From Achromobacter piechaudii NBRC 102461 (lineage in GTDB: Bacteria; Pseudomonadota; Gammaproteobacteria; Burkholderiales; Burkholderiaceae_B), in contig NZ_BCTK01000001.1 of assembly GCF_001571245.1 (NCBI RefSeq), positions 434,001-498,000 on the forward strand: 64,000 bases of DNA. Reading direction: 5' to 3'. This document shows positions 17,522 to 26,474 of this stretch, one piece after another (within the stretch, counting starts at the first letter, position 1; each line of letters starts with the position of its first letter). Made by a program: the position numbers and the translations under genes. The notes beneath the pieces are model-generated. The model ran no database searches and had not been told where the DNA came from. It saw only the letters and a program-made list of their open reading frames with translations.

Positions 17522-18889
17522 ATGACAATTGAATTTGCAGTCACAAACAACGCATTCACGCGGGATATCCTGACAGTTGCCCAGCTAAACCAAGCAGTGG
17601 GGCAGTTGTTGGAGCGCAGCATCCCGGCGTTATGGGTGCGCGGCGAGATTTCGAACTTCACGCAGGCGGCATCCGGGCATTGGTACTTCACGCTCAAGGA
17701 CAGCCGGGCTTCGGTGCGGGCCGTCATGTTCCGAAGCCGCGCCAGCGCGGTGGGGTTTGTGCCGAAAGCGGGCGATCAGGTGGAAATCCGGGCCCGGGTG
17801 TCCCTGTACGAGCCGCGTGGCGACTATCAATTGCAGGCCGACGCCATGCGCCGGGCCGGCCTGGGCAACCTGTATGAAGCCTTTTTGCGGCTGAAAGAAC
17901 AGCTGGCCTCGGAAGGCCTGTTCGATCCGGCTCGCAAGCGCGAGCCCGTGCGGCTGCCACGCGCAATCGGGGTCATTACCTCGCTGCACGCCGCCGCATT
18001 GCGCGATGTGCTGTCGGCGCTGGCCCGGCGCGCGCCGCAAGTCCCCATCATCATCTATCCGGCCCCGGTTCAGGGCGCGGACGCCGCCAGCCGCCTCGCG
18101 GCCCAGGTGCGGCTGGCCAATGCCCGCGCTGAAGTCGACACGCTGCTGCTGGTGCGTGGCGGCGGCAGCATCGAAGATCTGTGGAGCTTCAACGACGAGG
18201 ACCTGGCGCGCCAGGTCGCGGCAAGTGAAATTCCCGTCATCAGCGGCGTGGGTCACGAAACCGATTTCACGATCGTCGACTTCGTGGCCGACGTGCGCGC
18301 GCCGACGCCCACGGCTGCGGCCGAACTGGCCTGCGTGCCGCGTTCGGAGTTGATGGGCCGCGTGATGCAGTCCGCCCAGGCCATGGTCCGTGGCCAGCAA
18401 CGGCGGCTGGAACGCGCGGCGCAGCGGCTGGACCGTGCGTCGGCGCAGCTCGTGTCGCCGTCGCAACGGCTTGAACATCAACAGGAACGCCTGAACAGCC
18501 TGCGTTTTCGTCTGGCGTCCGCATGGTCCGGTCCGCAAGGCCGGCGCTCCGCTCGCGTCAATCTACTGACGCAGCGTCTGGCGCATCGCGTGCCGGATAC
18601 CGGCCGCGCCGCCGACCGGCTGGCCGGCGCCGCCCGCCAATTGGGGCAGGCGCACGCGCGTCTGCTTGTGCAGGGCCGCAACCGGCTGGCGGCGGCCACG
18701 GCGCAGTTGCGTGCGCTTGATCCAGGCAATACCTTGTCTCGCGGTTACGCGATCGCGCGTGACGCCGACGGCCGCATCGTGCGGGACGCGGCCACCTTGG
18801 CGGCGGGGCAGGCGCTGGATCTGAGCTTCGCGCAAGGGGGCGCGCAGGTCCAGGTGCAGCAGACGCGCAAGACTCGCGACGCGGGTTGA
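17522..18889 (+). CDS. xseA: Exodeoxyribonuclease VII large subunit
   Basis: XseA is the catalytic subunit of ExoVII, which degrades single-stranded DNA from both ends. The 455-residue protein has the N-terminal OB-fold (WVRGEISNFTQAASGHWYFT, VRAVMFRSRASAVGF). The nuclease core follows (IGVITSLHAAALRDVLSALA, LLVRGGGSIEDLWSFNDEDL, PVISGVGHETDFTIVDFVAD with RAPTPTAAAEL). A long coiled coil and the C-terminal segment TLSRGYAIARDADGRIV complete it. The ATG at 17522 gives the usual family start; an upstream frame of 32 codons has no ribosome site. The small subunit xseB is not in the window. Confidence 0.96.
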   Translation: MTIEFAVTNNAFTRDILTVAQLNQAVGQLLERSIPALWVRGEISNFTQAASGHWYFTLKDSRASVRAVMFRSRASAVGFVPKAGDQVEIRARVSLYEPRGDYQLQADAMRRAGLGNLYEAFLRLKEQLASEGLFDPARKREPVRLPRAIGVITSLHAAALRDVLSALARRAPQVPIIIYPAPVQGADAASRLAAQVRLANARAEVDTLLLVRGGGSIEDLWSFNDEDLARQVAASEIPVISGVGHETDFTIVDFVADVRAPTPTAAAELACVPRSELMGRVMQSAQAMVRGQQRRLERAAQRLDRASAQLVSPSQRLEHQQERLNSLRFRLASAWSGPQGRRSARVNLLTQRLAHRVPDTGRAADRLAGAARQLGQAHARLLVQGRNRLAAATAQLRALDPGNTLSRGYAIARDADGRIVRDAATLAAGQALDLSFAQGGAQVQVQQTRKTRDAG

Positions 18890-18976
18890 CCGAACGCTGA
18901 CCGGCGCTCGGCCAGCGCCGGCCGCGTCTGGCTGGGCGGCAGTGCAAGACACCTGAATGCACCTTGGGGCAACACA

Positions 18977-21900
18977 ATGCGGCACGACGAACGCGGGGGT
19001 TGGATAGCTCGTATCCTGGCCGGATCGGCCATCGTGTTGGGCCACGCGGTGGCCGTCCAGGCCGCGACGTCGGCAACCATCAGCGAGGGCGTGAAAGCGG
19101 ACCCCACGAAGGTCGAATCCAGCGCCCGCCAGCAGGCGGCAAGCGCGCCAGCCGCCGATAACTGCGATTGCCAATCGCCATACCGAATCTATAAAGAAGC
19201 CGACACCCCTGCAGCCCGCGCGCTCTTTGCCGCCGTGCTTGCGAACGACGCCGATGCTTTTTCCAGCGCGCTGACCCAGGTGGAGCGGCCCGGCGACTAC
19301 GCGCTGGACGGCGTGCCCCTGCTGCACGCACTGCTCAAACCGCCGTCGGCCTTGCGCAACAAGGACGTGTACTGGAGCATTTCGCCCCAGGACGCCGACA
19401 AGCTGCGCCAGGCCTATCACGCGATTCTGCCCGCACGCATACGCATGTTGGCCGCGCTTCTTGCCACCAAGCCGGCGCTGGACGACGTTACCTACGAATC
19501 CCGCCGTCCCCCGCTGCATCTGGCCCTGCTGGCCGGCACGCCCGACATCATGGACATGCTGCTGGCTGCCGGCGCGAATCCCGATCAGCGCAACGACGAA
19601 CGACGCACGCCGCTTGAATTCCTCTTGCATCGCGATTTCGAATTTGCGGTGCGCATGACGTATCTGCCGCGCCTGGTCGATCGTGCGGCGATGACGCGCA
19701 TGGTGCTGGCCTTGTTCAAGGCGGGGGCCTCCAAGCCCTACGCCGATGCGGGCGCCGACGTGGCGGATTTCCTGGCCTGGGAGCCCATGGTGGAACTGAC
19801 CGAAGGCGCCGCGCCGCTGCAAGCCCTGGCCGCCACCGGCACCAAGCCCGCCTATGAAGACGGCCTGACCGCCTTGGCGCTGGCTGCCTACCTGGGCGAT
19901 GCCGGCGCGGTTTCCGCGCTGATGGCGCTGGGGCCGCGCCACATTCCCGCCACCGGCTACGGCGAAACCGGCCAGCGCGATATCTGGCTGGATGCGGCGC
20001 AAGCGGCGGTGCAGGGCGGCCATCCCGATATCGCCGCGCAACTGCTGCAAAAAGACATGCCGTTCGCGCAACGCGGGCCGCAGACCGGATCCAGCACCAC
20101 GCTGTTCACCAAGGTGCAGCTGGACACCCAGCCCATCATGAATCTGGCCGCGCGCCAGGGCGATGTGCAAACCCTGCAACGGGTGTTGGCGCTGGGCGCG
20201 CCCGTCGATGGCGACCCGCTTGACGCCTACGGCAACACGCCGCTTGCCGATGCGGTCCAGGCGCGCCAGCCCGCCGCCATCAAGCTGCTGCTGGCTGCGG
20301 GCGCCGATCCTCGCGTCAAGCGCGAAGGCTATGACTTGAAATCGGCCGTGGACATCGCCGTGCAGTCGGGCGACGCCGCGTCGCTGCGGCTGTTTGCCGA
20401 CGCGGGCTTCGATCTCAAAACCCTGGGCGATGACGCCATCCGGCGCGCGCTGGAGAACCGCGATACGGCCTTGGCGTTGATGCTGATCGAGGCCGGCGCA
20501 CTTGCCGATCCCCGGCAGGCTGCCGGGGATCGCGGCGACCGCGCGCCGCTGTTGCTGCTGGCCGCCACCTCGGGCCAGACGTCCGTTGTCGATGCGTTGC
20601 TGGCCAAGGGCGCGGACCCCGTCGGCCTTGCCGCCGATGGCGAAAGCGCGCTGTATTGGCTGATCGGCAGGCAAGACACGGCGATGCTGGACCGGCTGCT
20701 GCGTGCCGGGGCCAGGCTGGACGACCCGCGCCTGCCGCGTGCCCCCGCCGCCTATGCCCTGCTGAACGCGGCGGTGGCCTCGGGCGATATGGCGCTGGTG
20801 CGCCGGATCAGTCAGGCGACTGGCCAGCCGGTCGCGCAGGCCTGCCTGCCGGAAGGAGGTGAATCCAATCTGGTGGCCGAGCCGCGATACGTGGCGGCGC
20901 TGCAAGCGGCCGGATTCACCGGCAAGCCGACCGCCTGCGCGCCCGATGCTGCGCCGCTGCCGCGACGCATCGTGTCGCAACTGCTGCACAGCCGGCAATG
21001 GTATGTGGCCAGGTACGACGACCTGGTGCCGCTGCTGCGTTTCGTCAACGCTACTGGCGGGTCGCTGGATGCCGCGCTGGACAATGGCGACACGCCGTTG
21101 ACGACCGCCATCCAGCTGGGCCGCGCAGACCTGGCCCGCGCGATGCTGACGGCTGGCGCGCGTCCCGATCAGGCGGACGCGTCGGGCCGCAGCCCGGCGT
21201 GGGTGGCCTTGCAGACCGGCCAACCCGAGATGTTGTCCTTGCTGGCGCGGCACGGCGCGCGCCTGGACAAGGCGGCCGCGCCGCCTGCCCTGTCGTTTGC
21301 GTATGCCTTGGCGTGCCAGTCCGCGCCGGCCTTCCAGCAGGTCGTGCAAGCGGCTGGCGTGTCGTTGACGGCAGCGTGCACCCCAGCCACGCAGGGCAGG
21401 CGCGCAGGCGCGAAATCGGCCAGCAAATCCGCCGAGGCCACGGGCCTGCCTGGTCACTATTATTTGCGCGGCGTGCGCGAAGTGGGCAGCGAGCTGCTGC
21501 TGTCGCCAGACGGCAGCTTTGACTACATGATGAGTTACGGCGCGGTCGATATTTCAGCGCGTGGCGCGTGGCGTCACGACGGCAGGCAGGTGTTTCTGGA
21601 CACGCCGCCGATTCAACCGTATTCGGCTGTCGCCGGCGTGCGCGCCGAGGGCAAGCCCGCCAAGCCTGACCAGCTGACCGTGCGCGTGTTCTACCGTGAC
21701 CGCCCCGTGAAGATCGACGTGGCGATGTCCTCGTCGGACGCCGACCACGGCGGCGCGCCACGCCAATCCGAAGGTGCGGACGGCATCAGCGCGCCGATCG
21801 CACCGGGCGCCTTGCGCGCGTTGGCGGTGTTCGTGCCATTGCCTTCCGGAGCGCGCTGGCATCAGGTCGACATCAGCAAGCTGGATGCCGACGCGCGCGC

Positions 21901-22030
21901 CATCCGCATCGATCTTGACGTGCCCGAACAAGCAGCCGGCACGCCGATGCACAAAACGTTCACCGTTCACAAAGACGGCGCGCTGATCGAGTCGGACCAG
22001 CGCAGGGAACTGCGATACGAGAAAGAGTAG
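18977..22030 (+). CDS. Large secreted ankyrin-repeat protein with C-terminal domain of unknown function
   Basis: A 1017-residue protein with a signal peptide (residues 1 to about 29, ending AVQA), hence periplasmic or exported. Most of it is ankyrin repeats: PLHLALLAGTPDIMDMLLAA with GANPDQRN; PIMNLAARQGDVQTLQRVLA; TPLADAVQARQPAAIKLLLA with GADPRVK; APLLLLAATSGQTSVVDALL; TPLTTAIQLGRADLARAMLT with AGARPDQ. Several are degenerate. From about residue 823 a different domain begins with GHYYLRGVREVGSELLLSPD followed by GSFDYMMSYGAVD, likely beta-rich, of unknown role. Only one Cys pair (CDC) is near the N-terminus. It lies 87 bp after xseA and 138 bp before sodB, separated from sodB by a strong hairpin. 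Function unknown; ankyrins mediate protein contacts. Confidence 0.85.
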   Translation: MRHDERGGWIARILAGSAIVLGHAVAVQAATSATISEGVKADPTKVESSARQQAASAPAADNCDCQSPYRIYKEADTPAARALFAAVLANDADAFSSALTQVERPGDYALDGVPLLHALLKPPSALRNKDVYWSISPQDADKLRQAYHAILPARIRMLAALLATKPALDDVTYESRRPPLHLALLAGTPDIMDMLLAAGANPDQRNDERRTPLEFLLHRDFEFAVRMTYLPRLVDRAAMTRMVLALFKAGASKPYADAGADVADFLAWEPMVELTEGAAPLQALAATGTKPAYEDGLTALALAAYLGDAGAVSALMALGPRHIPATGYGETGQRDIWLDAAQAAVQGGHPDIAAQLLQKDMPFAQRGPQTGSSTTLFTKVQLDTQPIMNLAARQGDVQTLQRVLALGAPVDGDPLDAYGNTPLADAVQARQPAAIKLLLAAGADPRVKREGYDLKSAVDIAVQSGDAASLRLFADAGFDLKTLGDDAIRRALENRDTALALMLIEAGALADPRQAAGDRGDRAPLLLLAATSGQTSVVDALLAKGADPVGLAADGESALYWLIGRQDTAMLDRLLRAGARLDDPRLPRAPAAYALLNAAVASGDMALVRRISQATGQPVAQACLPEGGESNLVAEPRYVAALQAAGFTGKPTACAPDAAPLPRRIVSQLLHSRQWYVARYDDLVPLLRFVNATGGSLDAALDNGDTPLTTAIQLGRADLARAMLTAGARPDQADASGRSPAWVALQTGQPEMLSLLARHGARLDKAAAPPALSFAYALACQSAPAFQQVVQAAGVSLTAACTPATQGRRAGAKSASKSAEATGLPGHYYLRGVREVGSELLLSPDGSFDYMMSYGAVDISARGAWRHDGRQVFLDTPPIQPYSAVAGVRAEGKPAKPDQLTVRVFYRDRPVKIDVAMSSSDADHGGAPRQSEGADGISAPIAPGALRALAVFVPLPSGARWHQVDISKLDADARAIRIDLDVPEQAAGTPMHKTFTVHKDGALIESDQRRELRYEKE

Positions 22031-22069
22031 CGTTCACAAAAAAACTCTGGCGGCTTGGACTCATGCACG

Positions 22070-22101
22070 GCGTTAACCCCGCGCGGGCGCGGGGTTAACG
22101 C
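22070..22101. repeat. Perfect 14-bp inverted repeat before sodB
   Basis: GCGTTAACCCCGCG (22070-22083), loop CGGG, CGCGGGGTTAACGC (22088-22101). It has no T tract. It may end ankyrin-gene transcription or be a regulator site; each arm contains GTTAAC. Confidence 0.7.
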
Positions 22102-22168
22102 GGTATCCTCATTAGTTGCCGATACAATTGACCGGCTTGATCGTGCACTCAACAGAAGGAACCAACAC

Positions 22169-22747
22169 ATGGCACATACTCTTCCCCCCCTGCCTTACGA
22201 ACTCGACGCCCTGGCCCCGCACATTTCCAAGGAAACGCTGGAGTTCCACTACGGCAAGCATCACCAGACTTACGTCACGAACCTGAACAACCTGATCCCG
22301 GGTACGGAATTCGAAACGCTGTCGCTGGAAGACATCGTGAAGAAGTCCTCGGGTGGCATTTTCAACAACGCCGCTCAAGTCTGGAACCACACGTTCTACT
22401 GGAACAGCCTGGCTCCCAAGGCCGGCGGCGCACCCACCGGCAAGCTGGCTGACGCCATCAACGCCAAGTGGGGCAGCTTCGACGCTTTCAAGGAAGCGTT
22501 CAACAAGTCGGCAGCCGGCAACTTCGGTTCGGGCTGGACGTGGCTGGTCAAGAAGGCTGACGGCTCGGTCGATATCGTCAACACCAGCAATGCCGCCACC
22601 CCGCTGACCACGGCCGACAAGCCGCTGCTCACCTGTGATGTCTGGGAACACGCGTACTACATCGACTACCGCAACGCGCGTCCCAAGTACCTGGAAAACT
22701 TCTGGGCACTGGCGAACTGGGATTTCGCCGCCAAGAACTTTGGCTGA
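22169..22747 (+). CDS. sodB: Superoxide dismutase [Fe]
   Basis: SodB converts superoxide to oxygen and hydrogen peroxide in the cytoplasm. The 192-residue protein has the four metal ligands in [22 protein letters not shown] and [14 protein letters not shown]. The Gln in [11 protein letters not shown] marks the iron type. The ATG at 22169 follows AGAAGGA with 8-nt spacing. A rho-independent terminator follows at once, so the gene is monocistronic. A TACAAT (22123-22128) could be its -10 box, but no good -35 is visible. Iron-dependent control is usual for sodB but is not shown here. Confidence 0.97.
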   Translation: MAHTLPPLPYELDALAPHISKETLEFHYGKHHQTYVTNLNNLIPGTEFETLSLEDIVKKSSGGIFNNAAQVWNHTFYWNSLAPKAGGAPTGKLADAINAKWGSFDAFKEAFNKSAAGNFGSGWTWLVKKADGSVDIVNTSNAATPLTTADKPLLTCDVWEHAYYIDYRNARPKYLENFWALANWDFAAKNFG

Positions 22748-22790
22748 TCGCTAAAGACTAGCCGGGCCGCATAAGCGGCCCCCAACGAAA

Positions 22791-22820
22791 AGCCCCTTGT
22801 GCATTGCCAAGGGGTTTTTT
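22791..22820 (+). terminator. sodB terminator
   Basis: CCCCTTG (22793-22799) pairs with CAAGGGG (22808-22814), followed by TTTTTT. Confidence 0.9.
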
Positions 22821-23024
22821 ATTTCGTTCAGAAAAAATTCAGCTGTCAAAATCCTGTCGATTGTCGATTTCATTCCAGGGAAATAACAAAGAAACAACCT
22901 TTTCTTTAGGGTTATCCCTAGGAATTCAGCCCGCTATTGTTGCCAGTGGTCAGGGGTTGAACCACGGGGCCAACGGATCGCGGCGTGCCCGCTATAAACC
23001 GGGGTATCTACAGGGAAGGGAAGC

Positions 23025-24731
23025 ATGTTTCGCTTATTTTCAGGCTTGCGCATTGGGGCGCGCCTGTCGGGTGCGTTTTTGCTGGTGGCAGTGATTGGCG
23101 GTGCGATTGGAGCCTTTGGCGTTTGGGGGCTGTCCCGCATCAATGAATTGAATGACCGCTTGTACGACACCGAGCTGCGCGGCATCTCGGATCTGAAGGA
23201 AGCCAACCTCAACCTGATCTATGCGGGGCGCGCCCGCAGCGGCTACCTGGCCGCCAGCTCCGAGCAAGATCGTCAGGCATTGAAGAAACAGTTCGACGAA
23301 GCCGTCAAAACCATGGACGTGCTGCGCGAGAAAGCCGCGCAAAACTTCCACGAGGAAGAGGGCAAGCGCCTGCTGGCGCAGTTCGTCGAGACCGAGCAGG
23401 TCTGGAAGCGTGAGTCCGAGGCCTTCTTCGCAGCGGCGCAATCGCAATCGCTGACCCAGACGGATCCGCGCGTTGCCGAGATCGAAAAGCGCGTCATCGC
23501 TTCGTCGCAAAAGCTCGACGACCTGATGACCGACCTGGCGGTGGGCAAGGAAAAAGCCGCCGCGCAATCCGTGGATGCAGGCACGGACCTGTACGGCACC
23601 GTGCGCCTGGTGATGATCATCCTGGCGATCGCTGGCGTGGTGATCGGCATGTTGCTGGGCTGGCTGGTGACGCGCGGCATCGTGCGACCGTTGGAGCAGG
23701 CCGTGAAGGCGGCGCGCCAGGTCGCCGCGGGTGATCTGACCACCGACATCCAGGTCGCCACGCGCGATGAAACCGGCGACTTGATGACGGCGCTCAAGGC
23801 CATGAACGAGAGCCTGGCGCGCATCGTCGCGGACGTGCGCGACGGCTGTGAAAGCATCGCCTCGGCGTCTTCGCAGATTGCGCAGGGCAACTCCGACCTG
23901 TCGCAACGCACCGAAGAGCAGGCATCCTCGCTGGAGGAAACGGCCGCGTCGATGGAAGAGCTGACCAGCACCGTGCAGCAGAACGCGAACAACGCCAGCG
24001 AGGCCGACCGCCTGGTGACGCAGGCATCCAGCGTCGCCGTGCGCGGCGGCGAAGTGGTGGAAGGCGTGGTTCAGACCATGAGCGCCATTTCCGATAGCTC
24101 GCGCCGCATCGCGGATATCACGGGCGTGATCGACGGTATTGCATTCCAGACCAACATCCTGGCGCTCAACGCCGCCGTGGAAGCGGCCCGCGCGGGCGAG
24201 CAGGGCCGTGGTTTCGCGGTGGTGGCAGGCGAAGTGCGCACCTTGGCGCAACGCTCGGCCGTTGCGGCCAAGGAAATCAAGGCGCTGATCGATGAATCCG
24301 CCACGCGCGTGCAGGGCGGCACCCGCCAGGTCGACGAAGCGGGCCGAACCATGCGCGAAGTGGTCGATAGCGTTCGTCAGGTAGCGATCCTGGTGCGCGA
24401 AATCGCCAGCGCCTCGGAAGAGCAATCGTCCGGTATCGGACAGGTCAATCAGGCCGTGGCGCAGATGGACACCGTGACGCAGCAGAACGCCGCCTTGGTC
24501 GAAGAGGCCGCCGCAGCGGCCGCCAGCATGCAAGAGCAGGCCGGACGACTGGCGCAGGAAGTGCGCCGCTTCAAGGTTGATGCGGGCGCGGGGTCGGCGC
24601 GTGGCGCCGAGCCCCGGCTGGTGCAGCCCGCTTCGGTCGCGGCGCGCAAGCCCGTAGCCGCGGCCCCGCGCGCAGGCTTGGCGCGCCCGGCCCTGGCGCA
24701 TGCATCGGACGACGACTGGTCCTCGTTCTGA
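23025..24731 (+). CDS. Methyl-accepting chemotaxis protein
   Basis: A 568-residue chemoreceptor. A first membrane helix (about residues 14-34, GAFLLVAVIGGAIGAFGVWG) is followed by a four-helix-bundle periplasmic sensor of about 155 residues. A second helix (VRLVMIILAIAGVVIGMLLG, about 193-215), a HAMP linker and the cytoplasmic signalling coiled coil follow, with the hairpin tip GIAFQTNILALNAAVEAARA. Methylation-type QQ/EE stretches flank it. The C-terminus ends DDWSSF, an xWxxF tail like the CheR/CheB tether of high-abundance receptors. No che genes are nearby, so it is a stand-alone receptor. The ligand is unknown. Confidence 0.95.
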   Translation: MFRLFSGLRIGARLSGAFLLVAVIGGAIGAFGVWGLSRINELNDRLYDTELRGISDLKEANLNLIYAGRARSGYLAASSEQDRQALKKQFDEAVKTMDVLREKAAQNFHEEEGKRLLAQFVETEQVWKRESEAFFAAAQSQSLTQTDPRVAEIEKRVIASSQKLDDLMTDLAVGKEKAAAQSVDAGTDLYGTVRLVMIILAIAGVVIGMLLGWLVTRGIVRPLEQAVKAARQVAAGDLTTDIQVATRDETGDLMTALKAMNESLARIVADVRDGCESIASASSQIAQGNSDLSQRTEEQASSLEETAASMEELTSTVQQNANNASEADRLVTQASSVAVRGGEVVEGVVQTMSAISDSSRRIADITGVIDGIAFQTNILALNAAVEAARAGEQGRGFAVVAGEVRTLAQRSAVAAKEIKALIDESATRVQGGTRQVDEAGRTMREVVDSVRQVAILVREIASASEEQSSGIGQVNQAVAQMDTVTQQNAALVEEAAAAAASMQEQAGRLAQEVRRFKVDAGAGSARGAEPRLVQPASVAARKPVAAAPRAGLARPALAHASDDDWSSF

Positions 24732-24847
24732 TGCGACGGCGCGGCCGCGCGCGCAAGCGTGCGCCGCGCCGCGTCGTGTGAAATTGTGGGCTGGGAGTCA
24801 GGTGAGGATGTTAAGGTTAGCGACTTTCCGCCGCACGCCAGCAGCCC

Positions 24848-26275
24848 ATGAGCCTGACTGAACCCTTCCGCCGGATGTCCACCGCCGTACGCCGCCGTAT
24901 GCGGCGCAAGGTGCGCCAGATCAACCGCCTGTCGCGCAAGAGCCTGCAAATGGCGCTCTTGCTGGGCGGGGCAGCGCTTGTCGCGATGATGTCGCTGGGT
25001 TTTGCGTATCTGGCCGACAAGGCGCTGGACTGGAACCGCGAGTGGGTGGGCCACAACGGCTGGCTCGCCTTGGTGGTGCTGCCTTTCAGCCTGGCCGCGC
25101 TGCGCTGGCTGACGTTGCGCTTCGCGCCCAACGCGTCCGGCAGCGGCATCCCACAAGTCATCGGCGCATTGTCATTGCCACCCGGCGTCAGCCAGAACAG
25201 TCTGGTGTCGCTGGGCCAGACGCTCTGGAAAATTCCCTTGGCTTTCTTTGGCATGCTGGCTGGCGCCTCCATCGGTCGCGAAGGCCCGTCGGTGCAGGTG
25301 GGCGCGGCGCTGATGCTTGCCTGGGGCGATTTCTGGAAGCGTCGCGGCGTGAAGCTGCGCGGCTTCCATGCCAATGAATTGATCGCGGCCGGGGCCGCAG
25401 GCGGCTTAGCCGCCGCGTTCAATGCGCCGCTTGCCGGCGTCATCTTCGCCATTGAAGAGTTGGGCCGGGGCACGGTGCTGCGCTGGCAACGCCTGGTATT
25501 GATCGGCGTGCTGGCCGCGGGCTTTCTCGTGGTCGCCGTGCAGGGCAACAACCCTTATTTCGGCGTGTTCGGTGGAGCGCCGCTGGCGCACGGCATGGTG
25601 ATGTGGATCGTCATCTGCGGCGCGATCAACGGCGCGTTGGGCGGCATTTTCGCGCGCCTGCTGGGCAAAGGCGTGTCAGGCGCGGCCCCTGCGGCATGGC
25701 GTGCCTGGATCCGCGCGCATCCCATCTGGACGGCTTTCATCATGGGGTTGGTGCTGGCCGTGATCGGCCTATGCACGGCGGGCTCCGTGTACGGCACCGG
25801 CTACGGCGTGGCCGCCGATCTGCTGTCGGGCCACGACGCGGCGCCGGTCGGCTTCGGGCTGGCCAAGCTGGCCGCAACCGTCGCCTCGTATTGGGCAGGC
25901 ATCCCGGGCGGCATCTTCACGCCCGCGCTGACCACCGGCGCAGGCATCGGCCAGCACATTTGGGAGCTGGCGGGCGAGGGCGTGGACCAGCGCGTGCTGG
26001 TGCTGATTTCGATGGCGGCCTTCCTGGCGGCCGCCACCCAGGCGCCGCTGACGGCCAGCGTGGTGGTCATGGAAATGACGGGCAGCCAGCCGATGCTGTT
26101 CTGGTTGCTGGTCGGGTCATTGCTCGCCTCGGGCGTGTCTCGCCAGTTCTGCCCGCAGCCGTTCTACCATCTGGCGGCCGGTCGTTTTCGCCGGCAAGCC
26201 ATCGTGGAGACGGGCCGCGCCGCGCAGTCCGGAACGGCGACCGCGCCCGCGAAGCCGCCCGCCTCCCAAGCCTGA
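24848..26275 (+). CDS. ClC-family chloride channel/transporter
   Basis: A 475-residue membrane protein of the ClC family. Anion-binding and gate motifs are present: GSGIPQVIGAL, the gating-glutamate motif GREGPSVQVG, and GIPGGIFTPALTTGAG. A further family segment AAFNAPLAGVIFAIEELGR follows. The gating Glu in GREGP is intact. In bacteria such proteins usually exchange Cl- and H+ and help acid resistance. No CBS domains are present. It is preceded by the chemoreceptor gene (116-bp gap) and followed by a 199-bp gap before pcaF; a role shared with either is not apparent. Whether it is a channel or an exchanger is not settled here. Confidence 0.93.
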   Translation: MSLTEPFRRMSTAVRRRMRRKVRQINRLSRKSLQMALLLGGAALVAMMSLGFAYLADKALDWNREWVGHNGWLALVVLPFSLAALRWLTLRFAPNASGSGIPQVIGALSLPPGVSQNSLVSLGQTLWKIPLAFFGMLAGASIGREGPSVQVGAALMLAWGDFWKRRGVKLRGFHANELIAAGAAGGLAAAFNAPLAGVIFAIEELGRGTVLRWQRLVLIGVLAAGFLVVAVQGNNPYFGVFGGAPLAHGMVMWIVICGAINGALGGIFARLLGKGVSGAAPAAWRAWIRAHPIWTAFIMGLVLAVIGLCTAGSVYGTGYGVAADLLSGHDAAPVGFGLAKLAATVASYWAGIPGGIFTPALTTGAGIGQHIWELAGEGVDQRVLVLISMAAFLAAATQAPLTASVVVMEMTGSQPMLFWLLVGSLLASGVSRQFCPQPFYHLAAGRFRRQAIVETGRAAQSGTATAPAKPPASQA

Positions 26276-26366
26276 CAGGCGAGACCGATTACTAAGAAAG
26301 CGACGGCGTACAGCGGTTTCCCGCCAGCACGCCGCGCCTCCGCACACGATCAGGGTGAACACCTAC

Positions 26367-26390
26367 CGGACACTGTCCGTGTGGCGGACA
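26367..26390. promoter_or_regulatory. CGGACA-type palindrome and third half-site upstream of pcaF
   Basis: CGGACA-C-TGTCCG (26367-26379) is a perfect 13-bp palindrome. A third copy CGGACA lies at 26385-26390, 18 bp from the first. It sits about 85-110 bp before the pcaF start and is a candidate operator for an unknown regulator. Confidence 0.4.
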
Positions 26391-26474
26391 CGACGCGACT
26401 GCACCAACTTGGCGCGAAATGCGGTGCGCTAAGATCGTCCGATCCCGAATTTTTCACTTCACTCCGAGCTTCCC

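Noticed and set aside
18563-21457. A 964-residue minus-strand frame
   Set aside because: Antisense to the ankyrin gene and xseA; composition is typical of shadow frames.
22821-23024. Sigma-28 (FliA) promoter before the chemoreceptor
   Set aside because: TCAAA and GTCGAT elements exist, but the spacing is too short for the consensus.
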